Origin: an uncultured Desulfuromusa sp.
Lineage (GTDB): Bacteria > Desulfobacterota > Desulfuromonadia > Desulfuromonadales > Geopsychrobacteraceae
Direction of reading: 5' to 3'
DNA: 64,000 nucleotides
Assembly (NCBI RefSeq): GCF_963675815.1
Contig: NZ_OY776574.1
Location: 862,001 to 926,000 of the forward strand
Below are positions 27,991 to 36,295 of this stretch, piece after piece. Position 1 is the stretch's first letter. Each line of letters opens with the position of its first letter. Below the pieces are notes generated by a model that worked only from the letters and a program-made list of their open reading frames with translations, searched no databases and was not told the origin of the DNA. Position numbers and translations under genes: made by a program.

Positions 27991-28030
27991 CGATATCTCC
28001 CTTTAGCCCAACAAAGATCCTTACCTGACT

Positions 28031-28378
28031 CTAACTTTCTGTATTCACCAAATTTCCACGCAAATCTTCAAGGGCAACTTTTAAATCCAAAATCTCTTCC
28101 GCAGGAACCTGACGAATAACTTCATCATTCTGTCGATCGACAATTTGAACGACCAAACCATTTGCCCGTTCGTCATTCTCGAAACGGACGCTGTAAAGAC
28201 CCTCTTCCGTCAATGCCTTGATCTGCTTCAATAATTCCTCTGGCTGAACCTGTTTTTTCTCCACCTGCTCACTCTGCACCAGATCAGCAGTCTTTTTCCG
28301 ACCCTCGTCAACCTGCTCAGAGCCTTTACTGAACTGAGACTGCGTAGCACTTGCTAGTACTGTAGATTCAATAATCAT
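28031..28378 (-). CDS. flaG: FlaG family protein
   Basis: A 115-residue protein whose C-terminal half (YSVRFENDERANGLVVQIVDRQNDEVIRQVPAEEILDL) is the conserved FlaG domain, after a charged low-complexity N-terminus. FlaG affects filament length in several bacteria. It sits between flagellin and fliD. Only the flagellin terminator lies in the 84 bases upstream, so expression may rely on read-through. Confidence 0.9.
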   Translation of the reverse strand: MIIESTVLASATQSQFSKGSEQVDEGRKKTADLVQSEQVEKKQVQPEELLKQIKALTEEGLYSVRFENDERANGLVVQIVDRQNDEVIRQVPAEEILDLKVALEDLRGNLVNTES

Positions 28379-28422
28379 GTTTTTTATCCTCCCCCTGCTA
28401 GTGATAACAAATCAGGGAAAAA

Positions 28423-28446
28423 CGGGGATCGGAAATCCGATCCCCG
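28423..28446 (-). terminator. rho-independent terminator after flagellin
   Basis: A perfect 11-bp GC-rich stem (CGGGGATCGGA with its complement) followed by TTTTT on the minus strand, 17 bases after the fliC stop codon. Confidence 0.88.
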
Positions 28447-28462
28447 AAAGATTCATCCCTAA

Positions 28463-29665
28463 TTAGCCAAGCAGTGAAAGAGCCAGTTGCGGAGCTTGGT
28501 TGGCTTGCGCCAGAATCGAAACACCAGCCTGTTGCAGAATGTTATTCTTAGTCATCGCCGAAGTTTCTTGCGCGATATCTGCATCCAGAATCCTTGAACG
28601 TGCAGCTGAAAGGTTCTCAGAAACGTTATTCAAGTTGGCAATAGTCGATTCAAAACGGTTCTGAATCGCACCCAATCCACCACGAATACCATCGATATCT
28701 TCCAAAGCCTCATCGATACTTTCGATGGTGATAGACGCTTCCGCCCGAGAAAGAACAGATACCGCGTCAATCGTTCTGGTGCCGGTAGCATCAACAGCTG
28801 CCTCATAATCAACACCACCAGTTAGGTTGGCAGCGCCCGCAACTGTAGCAGCAGTACCATCACCACCTGAGACCGTTACAAGAGCTTGTGCATCAGCATC
28901 ACCGGCAATCAGGTTAGATATTTCTAGGGTTGTGAGAGAGGAGTTTGTTGTAATATCACCAGAAACAACAATTGCATTGCCAGTCACAGTAATTGATGGG
29001 CTCGCACCATCGCCACCATCTTGAATCTCAAGAGAGATGTTATCTCCAGAGACACCACTTCCTTCAAGCGCCGTAAGAGTAATCCCCTGGGCTGTTAAAG
29101 ACGAAAGCGTTTCAGCCACCTCTGGGGTCCCAGCAACAAGTGCATCTGTCCCTAAATCAGCAGTAGCAGCACTGTCAATAGAGAAAGAGATGGTCTGATT
29201 TGTACCGGCGTTGGCACCAACCTGGAACGTTGCATTGGTCATACTTCCATCAATAACATTTCTGCCATTGAAGGTCGTTGTTTCAGCAATACGATCCAAT
29301 TCCGCCTGCAGTTGATTGACTTCGTCTTCCAATGACTGGCGGTCAGAAGCACTGTTGGTATCGTTCGCGGACTGAACAGCCAGCTCACGCATGCGCTGGA
29401 GGATATTAGTACTTTCCTGCAGAGCACCTTCAGCTGTTTGCGCCAGAGAGATACCATCGTTAGCATTACGGGCAGCCTGATTGAGGCCACGGATTTGCGC
29501 GGTCATGCGGTCAGAAATAGCCAGACCGGCAGCATCGTCTTTAGCACTGTTGATGCGCAGACCGGAAGAGAGGCGCTGCATTGACTTGTTCAGCGCACTT
29601 TGAGAGTTACCCAAGTTACGTTGGGCATTAAGGGAAGCGACGTTTGTGTTAATTGTTAAAGCCAT
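28463..29665 (-). CDS. fliC: flagellin
   Basis: A 400-residue flagellin. The N-terminal D0/D1 region (LTINTNVASLNAQRNL ... SSGLRINSAKDDAAGLAISDRM) and C-terminal region (RSRILDADIAQETSAMTKNNILQQAGVSILAQANQ) are both conserved. The roughly 110-residue centre is variable and rich in Gly, Thr and Asp. The ATG at 29665 has GGAGGA upstream. A sigma-28-type promoter and a leader with likely CsrA sites precede it. It is the only flagellin in the window. Confidence 0.96.
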   Translation of the reverse strand: MALTINTNVASLNAQRNLGNSQSALNKSMQRLSSGLRINSAKDDAAGLAISDRMTAQIRGLNQAARNANDGISLAQTAEGALQESTNILQRMRELAVQSANDTNSASDRQSLEDEVNQLQAELDRIAETTTFNGRNVIDGSMTNATFQVGANAGTNQTISFSIDSAATADLGTDALVAGTPEVAETLSSLTAQGITLTALEGSGVSGDNISLEIQDGGDGASPSITVTGNAIVVSGDITTNSSLTTLEISNLIAGDADAQALVTVSGGDGTAATVAGAANLTGGVDYEAAVDATGTRTIDAVSVLSRAEASITIESIDEALEDIDGIRGGLGAIQNRFESTIANLNNVSENLSAARSRILDADIAQETSAMTKNNILQQAGVSILAQANQAPQLALSLLG

Positions 29666-29670
29666 GATGT

Positions 29671-29706
29671 TCCTCCATGAATGTGTGTTTTCGGGCATCC
29701 GTGCCC
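29671..29706 (-). promoter_or_regulatory. candidate CsrA-binding sites in the flagellin leader
   Basis: In the mRNA a hairpin GGGCA-CGGA-UGCCC (29706-29693) exposes GGA in its loop, the classic CsrA target. A second GGA site, AUGGAGGAAC, overlaps the Shine-Dalgarno sequence (29676-29671). The pairing of an upstream hairpin site and a site over the ribosome-binding site mirrors the hag leader of Bacillus. Confidence 0.6.
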
Positions 29707-29806
29707 TGATTTAGTTTGTGTTTCTTGTCTTTTTTTCATTGCTGTTTCGGGGGCCGCGATAATAAAATTGATACCTCCTTGGCGCTAAATTCCCCGTCTT
29801 GATTTC

Positions 29807-29834
29807 TTTTCGGCACAACCATTGAAAAGCTTTA
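29807..29834 (-). promoter_or_regulatory. sigma-28 (FliA) promoter of flagellin
   Basis: TAAA (29834-29831), then 16 bases, then GCCGAAAA (29814-29807), close to the TAAA-N15-GCCGATAA consensus. Transcription would start near 29800, giving a leader of about 135 nt. Confidence 0.75.
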
Positions 29835-29968
29835 GTTTTTTTATTCTCATCCTCACCAAACAACCTATTGAAAAAACTATGGTTTATAAAATTTATGTAT
29901 TTTTTTTAAAAAATAAATACTGTAAATCTTTTCACCATAGAGGACACGGCGACCAGAGCGAACCAAAC

Positions 29969-30008
29969 ATTAAAGGCGTGGAGAAGAACACTTCTTCCAC
30001 GCCTTTAA
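29969..30008 (-). terminator. hairpin terminator after fliW
   Basis: A long stem (AAAGGCGTGGA and TCCACGCCTTT with one bulge) lies 37 bases after the fliW stop and is followed by TTTAATGTTT on the minus strand. The gap 29835-29968 is otherwise AT-rich, with a CCATAGAGGACACGG debris-type repeat near 29935. Confidence 0.65.
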
Positions 30009-30044
30009 TCCTGAATCTATTCACTTTCGTACCATTTACTTTTT

Positions 30045-30482
30045 TTAGTTTTTCTTTCCGACTTCTGGCAGCGGGGTCTGTGAACTAAACTGTGGACTTT
30101 CCAGAATCACCTGCAAGGCCCGGTTGGTTCCTGGAGCAAACAGAATTGGCGCCGCCAGATTGAGGGTAATTTTCCGATCTGAAGATACGGTCACTACACT
30201 GATAATGTGACTTTCGCCATTCTCATCGATCCCCAACTTCTGCCGTTCTCGGCCATCTGGGACCACCTTATAATCATAATAAAAATTGGTCGGATCGGTC
30301 AGGATAAAGGCGACTTGAGGGTCTTCGACACTCTGAATCCAAAACAATGGCCCCTGCTTTTCATTCGGCATCACAATAAAGTCGCGTAGAGATTCAAAAC
30401 CGATCAAGCCTTCCGGAAACAGTAGGGTACTTTCGGGGTCATACTCAATTTCTCCAAAACGGGACTGAATCGTCTTCATCAT
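30045..30482 (-). CDS. fliW: flagellar assembly factor FliW
   Basis: A 145-residue FliW (FGEIEYDPESTLLFPEGLIGFE ... INAPILF-like block LNLAAPILFAPGTNRALQVIL). FliW binds and inhibits CsrA until flagellin titrates it, linking flagellin synthesis to export. The ATG at 30482 overlaps the csrA stop (ATGA) and has GGAGGAG upstream, so the pair is co-translated. A longer reading inside csrA is unlikely. Confidence 0.95.
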   Translation of the reverse strand: MMKTIQSRFGEIEYDPESTLLFPEGLIGFESLRDFIVMPNEKQGPLFWIQSVEDPQVAFILTDPTNFYYDYKVVPDGRERQKLGIDENGESHIISVVTVSSDRKITLNLAAPILFAPGTNRALQVILESPQFSSQTPLPEVGKKN

Positions 30483-30718
30483 TTTCTCCTCCCCGCATCC
30501 AGAATATTGCTCAATTCGTTGAGATCCGCAATGTCCCACTGTGTTGCCTCCTTGTTTTCCTGCTTGATTTTATCAAAGACTTCCTGACGATGAACCTTCA
30601 TCTCACGTGGAGCATCAATACCGATCCGCACTCCGCCCCCTTTAAGCTCAACAACAGTAATTCTAATATCGTCACCGATGATAATTCCTTCGCCGGTCTT
30701 ACGTGTCAGTACCAACAT
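30479..30718 (-). CDS. csrA: carbon storage regulator / translational repressor CsrA
   Basis: A 79-residue CsrA (MLVLTRKTGEGIIIGDDIRITVVELKGGGVRIGIDAPREMKVHRQEVFDKI) with the RNA-contacting first strand and the R-E motif of strand five. It binds GGA motifs in mRNA leaders; the flagellin leader here has two. It is encoded after flgL and just before fliW, its antagonist. Confidence 0.97.
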   Translation of the reverse strand: MLVLTRKTGEGIIIGDDIRITVVELKGGGVRIGIDAPREMKVHRQEVFDKIKQENKEATQWDIADLNELSNILDAGRRK

Positions 30719-30774
30719 AATTGCGCCTCCTGGCTGTTTGCCCGCGTATCTCCGAACGCGAGTTTAAATCTTTT

Positions 30775-31680
30775 CTAAAGATAATCCAAAATAGAGAGGG
30801 CAGAGACCTTCCCGGTCACATTCAATGCGGCCTCAAAACTCTGCTCCTGCTGTGCCATAGCTGTAATAGTTTCAAGAATATCGGCATCCTCAAAACGGGA
30901 GCGGTACGCTTCCATATCAATTTTTATCTCTTCCATGTGATCAAGCGCAGTTTCAAGTCGTCGACCGACATTTCCTTTTAAACTTCTCTGACTCCGAATC
31001 TGGTTGGCTGCATCCTCAAGTGGATTGATCAGTGCCTGTACTCCCGATTGGTTATTGGCCCGAAGCTCTTCTTCCAGGGTTGTTACCAAAGCAAAAATAT
31101 CCACACTTCCAAACATCAAATCGTCTCCGGTCAGATTAACTTCAATCAACTCATTTGGTGCAATTTCAAACTCAACGGAACCACTGTCGCCAACATAAAC
31201 GATTGGATTAGCTGAGGAAACCGGAAGAGTCGGATCAGCTGGCTCAAAAGGAACTGTCTTTTCACTAAACCCGGAAAACAGGTATTTACCGTCAATTTGT
31301 GCATTTCCCGAATCAATCAAAGACTCGCGCAATTGAGCGACCTCTTCTGCATAGGTGAGCATATCCTGATCGTTCAGAGAACCGTTCACTGTGGTGATAG
31401 CGATTTCCTTCAACCGGACCAAGGTATTTTCAATACCATCCAGATAGCCATCCATATTGTCTATCCGATCCAGGCCGGTTTCAATGGTTTCGATATAGCG
31501 ATCTGATGTCTGGATTTGCGTCTTGGCACTGAGAATCGGGCTGATCGCGGTCGGATCATCTGAAGGACGATTGACTCGCTTTCCCGTGGCGGCCTGCAAT
31601 TGCAAATTTGCCAGAGTATCACTGGTACGATCTAAAAATGATTGGAGACTGCGATATGTTGTTGTCTGGGTAGCTCTCAT
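30775..31680 (-). CDS. flgL: flagellar hook-filament junction protein FlgL (HAP3)
   Basis: A 301-residue flagellin-like protein with conserved N-terminus (RATQTTTYRSLQSFLDRTSDTLANLQLQAATGKRVNRPSDDP) and C-terminus (RFEDADILETITAMAQQEQSFEAALNVTGKVSALSILDYL). It forms the second junction ring between hook and filament. It follows flgK after seven bases in the operon. Confidence 0.95.
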   Translation of the reverse strand: MRATQTTTYRSLQSFLDRTSDTLANLQLQAATGKRVNRPSDDPTAISPILSAKTQIQTSDRYIETIETGLDRIDNMDGYLDGIENTLVRLKEIAITTVNGSLNDQDMLTYAEEVAQLRESLIDSGNAQIDGKYLFSGFSEKTVPFEPADPTLPVSSANPIVYVGDSGSVEFEIAPNELIEVNLTGDDLMFGSVDIFALVTTLEEELRANNQSGVQALINPLEDAANQIRSQRSLKGNVGRRLETALDHMEEIKIDMEAYRSRFEDADILETITAMAQQEQSFEAALNVTGKVSALSILDYL

Positions 31681-31687
31681 AATTCAC

Positions 31688-33067
31688 CTAACGTTTCAGC
31701 GTCAGCAAGGTTCCCATCATCTCATCCACCGTGGCGAGAAATTTGGCTGAAGCTTCAAATCCTTTTTGATATTTCATTAAGTTAATCATCTCATCCTCAA
31801 GGGAAACGCCATCAATTCCATCACGCATATTTTCCAGCTGAATTAAACTGTCTTCAAACCCCTCTTGAGCCTGACGATTGCGAGCAGCCTCAACTCCCAC
31901 AGTAGAAACAATTTTACCGTAGTAAGAAACAAACGTATCATTACCGAGGGTTTGCTCCTGCTCCAATTGCAAAAGAGACAGAACATTCGTGTTATCGCCG
32001 GGTGCGGCACTGCTCCCGGCAGCAATCTCATCTGTTGTTGTGATGTTCATTGCCAGTGACGATGATGCTCCTTCAACAGCAGCGGGCTGGACAAAGAAAT
32101 CCTGACCGGGATCACCGTTCAGATCGGTTCCGGCCTGATGCAAAGTATTCACTTCCGTAGCAAAAGTATATGCCAGTTGGTCCAATCTCCCGACAACGTC
32201 AGGAATCATCACATCACGAACTTCATAGAGACCACGGAATTCCCCACCGAGAGCACTTCTATCAAGCGCAATATTTGTCGTCCCGAAGTCAAGTTCGAGA
32301 TTGACATCAGTCCCGTTATAAACGGCTTCGATGTGAGTTGCCTTGTCTCCTTCAACTAATGGCATACCATTCGGTAGCTGCACAGAAACTGTTCCAACGG
32401 AGGTTTCAAAACTTCTAGCACCTATTGCCTCTGCAACACCTTTAAGCAACAGATCCCTGCGATCACGGTCGGAGTTGGCCTCCTGACCCATTTTTTCGAT
32501 CGCTGAAATCCGATTGTTCAATTGGGCAATTTCATCAATTGCCAGATTAACGCCATCGATTTTTGAAACGATGGTGTTATTTATATTTGTAACGACCTGC
32601 TGGGTCTCATTGTAGACATTAGTAAAAGCGTTTCCGATCAACTCACCACGCTGAAGAACCATCTGCCGTTCAACTTCACCGCCGGGATTCGTAGAGAGTT
32701 GCCGCACACTATCAAAAAACTGGTTAAATTCGTCAGATAGACTTCCATCTCCGATTCCAAACACGCGCTCTAATTCCGCCAATGGATTAACCATGCTGTT
32801 TTCCAAACCAGCCTCAGCCGATTTATCTTTTATTTGGCCATCAAGGAAAACATCGTGAGAACGGCCAACCGAACCGACAGTGACTCCGGTACCGAAAAAA
32901 AAGTCTCCAAAATTCAAAGCAGGGTATGGAGTCAGGTTGGGGGTTTGCCGGGAATAACCTTCAGTATTGACGTTAGCGACGTTAAGGCCGGTTATCTCAA
33001 TGGCTTTTTGATTTGTCTGCAGAGAGGTTCGCCCTGAATTCAGTGCTGCATTAAGTCCACCACCCAT
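31688..33067 (-). CDS. flgK: flagellar hook-associated protein FlgK (HAP1)
   Basis: A 459-residue junction protein. The N-terminus (GLNAALNSGRTSLQTNQKAIEITGLNVANVNTEGYSRQTPNL) has the ANV-NTEGYSRQ motif, and the C-terminus (EGVSLEDEMINLMKYQKGFEASAKFLATVDEMMGTLL) is equally typical. It is shorter than enteric FlgK because the middle domain is reduced. It lies between flgN and flgL. Confidence 0.95.
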   Translation of the reverse strand: MGGGLNAALNSGRTSLQTNQKAIEITGLNVANVNTEGYSRQTPNLTPYPALNFGDFFFGTGVTVGSVGRSHDVFLDGQIKDKSAEAGLENSMVNPLAELERVFGIGDGSLSDEFNQFFDSVRQLSTNPGGEVERQMVLQRGELIGNAFTNVYNETQQVVTNINNTIVSKIDGVNLAIDEIAQLNNRISAIEKMGQEANSDRDRRDLLLKGVAEAIGARSFETSVGTVSVQLPNGMPLVEGDKATHIEAVYNGTDVNLELDFGTTNIALDRSALGGEFRGLYEVRDVMIPDVVGRLDQLAYTFATEVNTLHQAGTDLNGDPGQDFFVQPAAVEGASSSLAMNITTTDEIAAGSSAAPGDNTNVLSLLQLEQEQTLGNDTFVSYYGKIVSTVGVEAARNRQAQEGFEDSLIQLENMRDGIDGVSLEDEMINLMKYQKGFEASAKFLATVDEMMGTLLTLKR

Positions 33068-33070
33068 TTT

Positions 33071-33424
33071 TTACACCTTCCCTGACAGTAATTGGCCGCC
33101 CTGTGATAACGTCCGTGATTTCCCGGTACCACCGTAAACTTGCGGCATCGTTGCTTTACCGAAAAAGCCCATCAGATCACGAACCCAGTTAAGTCCTGTC
33201 CAAAGGAGAAATGCGTTACGCCGATTTTCATAATCGATCTGCTTGAGTAAATCTTCCAGACCAACAATATCTTCCGGTTGTGGTTGCAACTCTGACAGAA
33301 GGGCTTCTTTGGCGGCAACAACCTCCTGTAATCCCTGCATATCAAGAGCTTTGGCCATTTCCCGTTCCTGGCGTAATAGCTCTATGAGCGTTTCCAGTTT
33401 AAGCTTCGTTTCAGCGCGAGACAT
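33071..33424 (-). CDS. flgN: FlgN-like flagellar export chaperone
   Basis: A 117-residue helical protein with heptad leucines (KLKLETLIELLRQEREMAKALDMQGLQEVVAAKEALLSEL) typical of FlgN, the chaperone of FlgK and FlgL. The ATG at 33424 fits the start MSRAETKLKLE and lies just after the flgM stop. Position directly before flgK supports the assignment. Confidence 0.82.
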   Translation of the reverse strand: MSRAETKLKLETLIELLRQEREMAKALDMQGLQEVVAAKEALLSELQPQPEDIVGLEDLLKQIDYENRRNAFLLWTGLNWVRDLMGFFGKATMPQVYGGTGKSRTLSQGGQLLSGKV

Positions 33425-33425
33425 A

Positions 33426-33716
33426 TTAGCTATCCTGCAAAAGGAAAGGCATAATGCTGGAAGCCACCTTATTGAGATCCGGCTTATATGTCCCATTTTC
33501 AATCTGGGCTTTTAATGCCTGAATCTTTTCAGCACGAGTGGTTTCCTGAGTAGCACTTGTTTCCTGAGCTTGACTCGCATTCTGTAATGCACTGGAAAAA
33601 TCAACCCGATCTGTCGCTTTATCTGAGCCCGCTTTTTTTGTACCAGAGGCATTTGCTGCGCGACTGATACTCCCAAGAGAACCTAATCCTTTATTTCCTG
33701 TAATGCTATCGACCAT
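33426..33716 (-). CDS. flgM: anti-sigma-28 factor FlgM
   Basis: A 96-residue protein whose C-terminal 40 residues (RAEKIQALKAQIENGTYKPDLNKVASSIMPFLL) match the sigma-28-binding FlgM domain, after a disordered Ser/Ala-rich N-terminus. The ATG at 33716 fits the usual start. FlgM holds FliA inactive until it is exported through the finished hook; sigma-28-type promoters are present upstream of this operon and of fliC. Confidence 0.9.
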   Translation of the reverse strand: MVDSITGNKGLGSLGSISRAANASGTKKAGSDKATDRVDFSSALQNASQAQETSATQETTRAEKIQALKAQIENGTYKPDLNKVASSIMPFLLQDS

Positions 33717-33726
33717 GACTGACTCC

Positions 33727-34272
33727 CTATTCCCCTGATTCTTCAAACTGGGTGGCAAATGCGTCCAGTTTTTCCATAATAGCTTCGTAAGTTTGTTGCG
33801 ATATTTCCGGCAGGGCGCCGCCAAAAGCTTCTTGTGCTTCCTGGAATCCCTGATCAATTGCATCCTTCATTTCCTGCAATTTTGTTGGATCGTTACCAAA
33901 ACCATTAATGGCAAAATCAACAATCCGCTGTGACGTTTTTTCGACACCAAAATACCCATCCTCAGCAATCAGAGCCTGAGCTTCTTCCTGGGTCATCGAG
34001 TTAAAATCAACTTCGGTATCGCCGGTACTGAATCGTAATTCCAGACCTTGCTCTTGGAGGGTTTTAACAACTAAATTACGTAACAGCTCGTATGGAGACG
34101 CAACTTTCAAGCCTGGTCCATAGGTTTCCTTTACTTCTTCCTGTTCGCCCAATGAGACGCGATCTTCAGCATTCGCTTTGGTTTTCGCAGACTGCCGGCG
34201 CTGGAGCGTTTCTTCTTGAGACAGCCCGGAAGCTGGTCTTGTACTACGGGTAGGATCAATATTTTCAGCCAT
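33727..34272 (-). CDS. conserved flagellar-cluster protein (DUF5610-like)
   Basis: A 181-residue soluble protein with a disordered charged N-terminus (1-50) and a conserved middle (GPGLKVASPYELLRNLVVKTLQEQGLEL ... AEDGYFGVEKTSQRIVDFA). This resembles a domain of unknown function often found beside flgM or flagellin genes. It is first in the operon leading to flgM-flgN-flgK-flgL-csrA-fliW and has GGAGGAG before the ATG. Confidence 0.65.
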   Translation of the reverse strand: MAENIDPTRSTRPASGLSQEETLQRRQSAKTKANAEDRVSLGEQEEVKETYGPGLKVASPYELLRNLVVKTLQEQGLELRFSTGDTEVDFNSMTQEEAQALIAEDGYFGVEKTSQRIVDFAINGFGNDPTKLQEMKDAIDQGFQEAQEAFGGALPEISQQTYEAIMEKLDAFATQFEESGE

Positions 34273-34304
34273 CAGTCTCCTCCTATGAGAACTCTTTGGA
34301 GAAT

Positions 34305-34332
34305 GTATCGACAGGAAATCTTTTTTTCTTTA
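34305..34332 (-). promoter_or_regulatory. sigma-28-type promoter of the flgM-flgK operon
   Basis: TAAA (34332-34329), 16 bases, then GTCGATAC (34312-34305), with the same 16-base spacing as the flagellin promoter. It lies about 33 bases before the first gene. Confidence 0.6.
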
Positions 34333-34453
34333 GGCTTTTTTATATTAGATTTATGGATAAAAAGAGGACTTAAAGCTTTTAACGAAGAGCCGCAAAGGCC
34401 GCCGAGACACAAAGTCAATCTTTTGCTTTTACCGATTGATGGCTATTGACTGA

Positions 34454-36295
34454 CTATCGACACATGAAACTGATAATTTCTGCTATAAATTCATGTCCAT
34501 AACGTTGCAATTTTGCCTGACCAACACCATTAATCTGCAAAAATGTCTCTGGATCAGTTGGGAGAGAGGCTGCCATTTCAGCCAGACTGGCATCTCCAAA
34601 GACAACATAGGGGGGCACTTCGTCACGATCAGCAATTTGCTTGCGCAGAATCCGCAACTGATTAAACAATTCCTGATCATATTCAAGGCCGACTATCTTT
34701 CTTTCTACGCGTTTTTTCTTTCCTGGTTTAACCCTCGGCTTGGTAATGGTCAGTTCGACTTCCCCACGCAATAAAGGTCTGGCAGCTTCAGTCAATTTCA
34801 GGACTGAATAATTGCCGATATCCTGCTGCAGATAACCATAGTGAATGAGTTGCCGCAGTAAATGACTCCAGTGGTCCTGATTCTGGTCACGTCCTATGCC
34901 ATAGGTGGAAAGCTGGTCATGATGCAAATCAAAAATTCTTTGTGTCTTCGCACCTCGTAATACCTCTATCACATGACCGATTCCAAAACGCTGCCCGACC
35001 CGATAGACACAGGAAAGTGCCTTGCGCGCATCTTCACTGGCGTCGTATCGCTGTGGAGGATTAAGGCAAATATCGCAATTCCCGCAGTCCTCTTCCAAGG
35101 CTTCACCAAAGTAACCCAACAATGCCCGACGACGACAAGATCCGGACTCAGCAAATCCAACCATCGCATTCAATTTATGAATCTCAATCCGTTTCTGTTC
35201 GGGGTTTCCACCCTTTTCGATTAAACCACGACTAATCGCAATATCTCCATAGCCGAACAGCAACAACGCCTCTGCAGGCAGGCTATCCCGACCGGCCCGT
35301 CCTGTTTCCTGATAATAACTTTCCAGGTTCTTAGGGAGATCATAATGGACAACAAAGCGGACATTCGGCTTATCAATCCCCATTCCGAACGCAACTGTCG
35401 CAACGACAATGGGGAGGTCGTCACGGATAAAGTCGTCCTGAACCTGCTTGCGTTCCGCAGCAGACAGCCCGGCATGATACGCTGAGGCTTTGTGACCATC
35501 TTGTCTCAACTTTTCCGCCACCTCATCAACCCGCTTGCGACTCAGGCAATAGATAATCCCTGATTCATGATCATGACTTTCAAGAAAAGCGCAAAGTTGC
35601 TGATATGGCTTGGTCTTGTCAATCACGGTATAGCGAATATTGGGCCGATCGAAGCCTGCAACAACCTGATGGGCATTTTGCAGCTGCAGATGATTGAGAA
35701 TATCCAGACGTGTCTGTTTCTCAGCTGTTGCTGTTAATGCAACCATTGGAACAGCCGGAAAATAATTGCGCAACCGCCCCAACCCTACATATTCCGGACG
35801 AAAATCGTGTCCCCACTGAGAAACGCAATGGGCTTCATCAATAGCAAAAAGACTGATTTCCAGCCGATGCAGAATCTCCATAAAGTCTGGGCTCAGCAGA
35901 CGCTCAGGAGCAACATAAAGTAAATCAAGTTGACCCGCATGCAAATTAGCCAGGATTTGACGACTTTCAGCTGCGCCAAGTGATGAATTGTAACATGCCG
36001 CTTTAACCCCATTGGCACGTAGCGCATCAACTTGGTCTTTCATCAAAGAGATCAACGGTGAGACAACAATAGCGACACCGCTACGAAGCAATGCAGGAAC
36101 TTGAAAACAAAGGGACTTCCCTCCACCTGTCGGCATCAAAACAAAAGCATCGTTTCCCTGGATAAGGGCAGCAATAATTTCTTCCTGAAATGGACGAAAA
36201 GATTGATAACCAAAAACCTCGCTCAGGGTCTGTTTAATAGAACCATTGATGCTGTCTGTTTCTGATATTTTTTTGTTCTCAGAATTATCTAGCAT
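34454..36295 (-). CDS. recQ: ATP-dependent DNA helicase RecQ
   Basis: A 613-residue RecQ. It shows helicase motifs (MPTGGGKSLCFQVPAL Walker A, DEAHCVSQWGHDFR, TATA, QETGRAGRD), a zinc-binding RQC region (CRRRALLGYFGE ... CGNCDIC), a winged helix, and a C-terminal HRDC domain. It unwinds 3'-5' in recombination repair. The ATG overlaps the end of the UbiD-family gene upstream. Confidence 0.96.
   Translation of the reverse strand: MLDNSENKKISETDSINGSIKQTLSEVFGYQSFRPFQEEIIAALIQGNDAFVLMPTGGGKSLCFQVPALLRSGVAIVVSPLISLMKDQVDALRANGVKAACYNSSLGAAESRQILANLHAGQLDLLYVAPERLLSPDFMEILHRLEISLFAIDEAHCVSQWGHDFRPEYVGLGRLRNYFPAVPMVALTATAEKQTRLDILNHLQLQNAHQVVAGFDRPNIRYTVIDKTKPYQQLCAFLESHDHESGIIYCLSRKRVDEVAEKLRQDGHKASAYHAGLSAAERKQVQDDFIRDDLPIVVATVAFGMGIDKPNVRFVVHYDLPKNLESYYQETGRAGRDSLPAEALLLFGYGDIAISRGLIEKGGNPEQKRIEIHKLNAMVGFAESGSCRRRALLGYFGEALEEDCGNCDICLNPPQRYDASEDARKALSCVYRVGQRFGIGHVIEVLRGAKTQRIFDLHHDQLSTYGIGRDQNQDHWSHLLRQLIHYGYLQQDIGNYSVLKLTEAARPLLRGEVELTITKPRVKPGKKKRVERKIVGLEYDQELFNQLRILRKQIADRDEVPPYVVFGDASLAEMAASLPTDPETFLQINGVGQAKLQRYGHEFIAEIISFMCR

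Noticed and set aside
34370..34400. A plus-strand TAAAGCTT ... GCCGCAAA resembling a sigma-28 promoter
   Set aside because: The spacing is short (14 bases), no plus-strand gene follows, and the sequence belongs to repeat-like debris.
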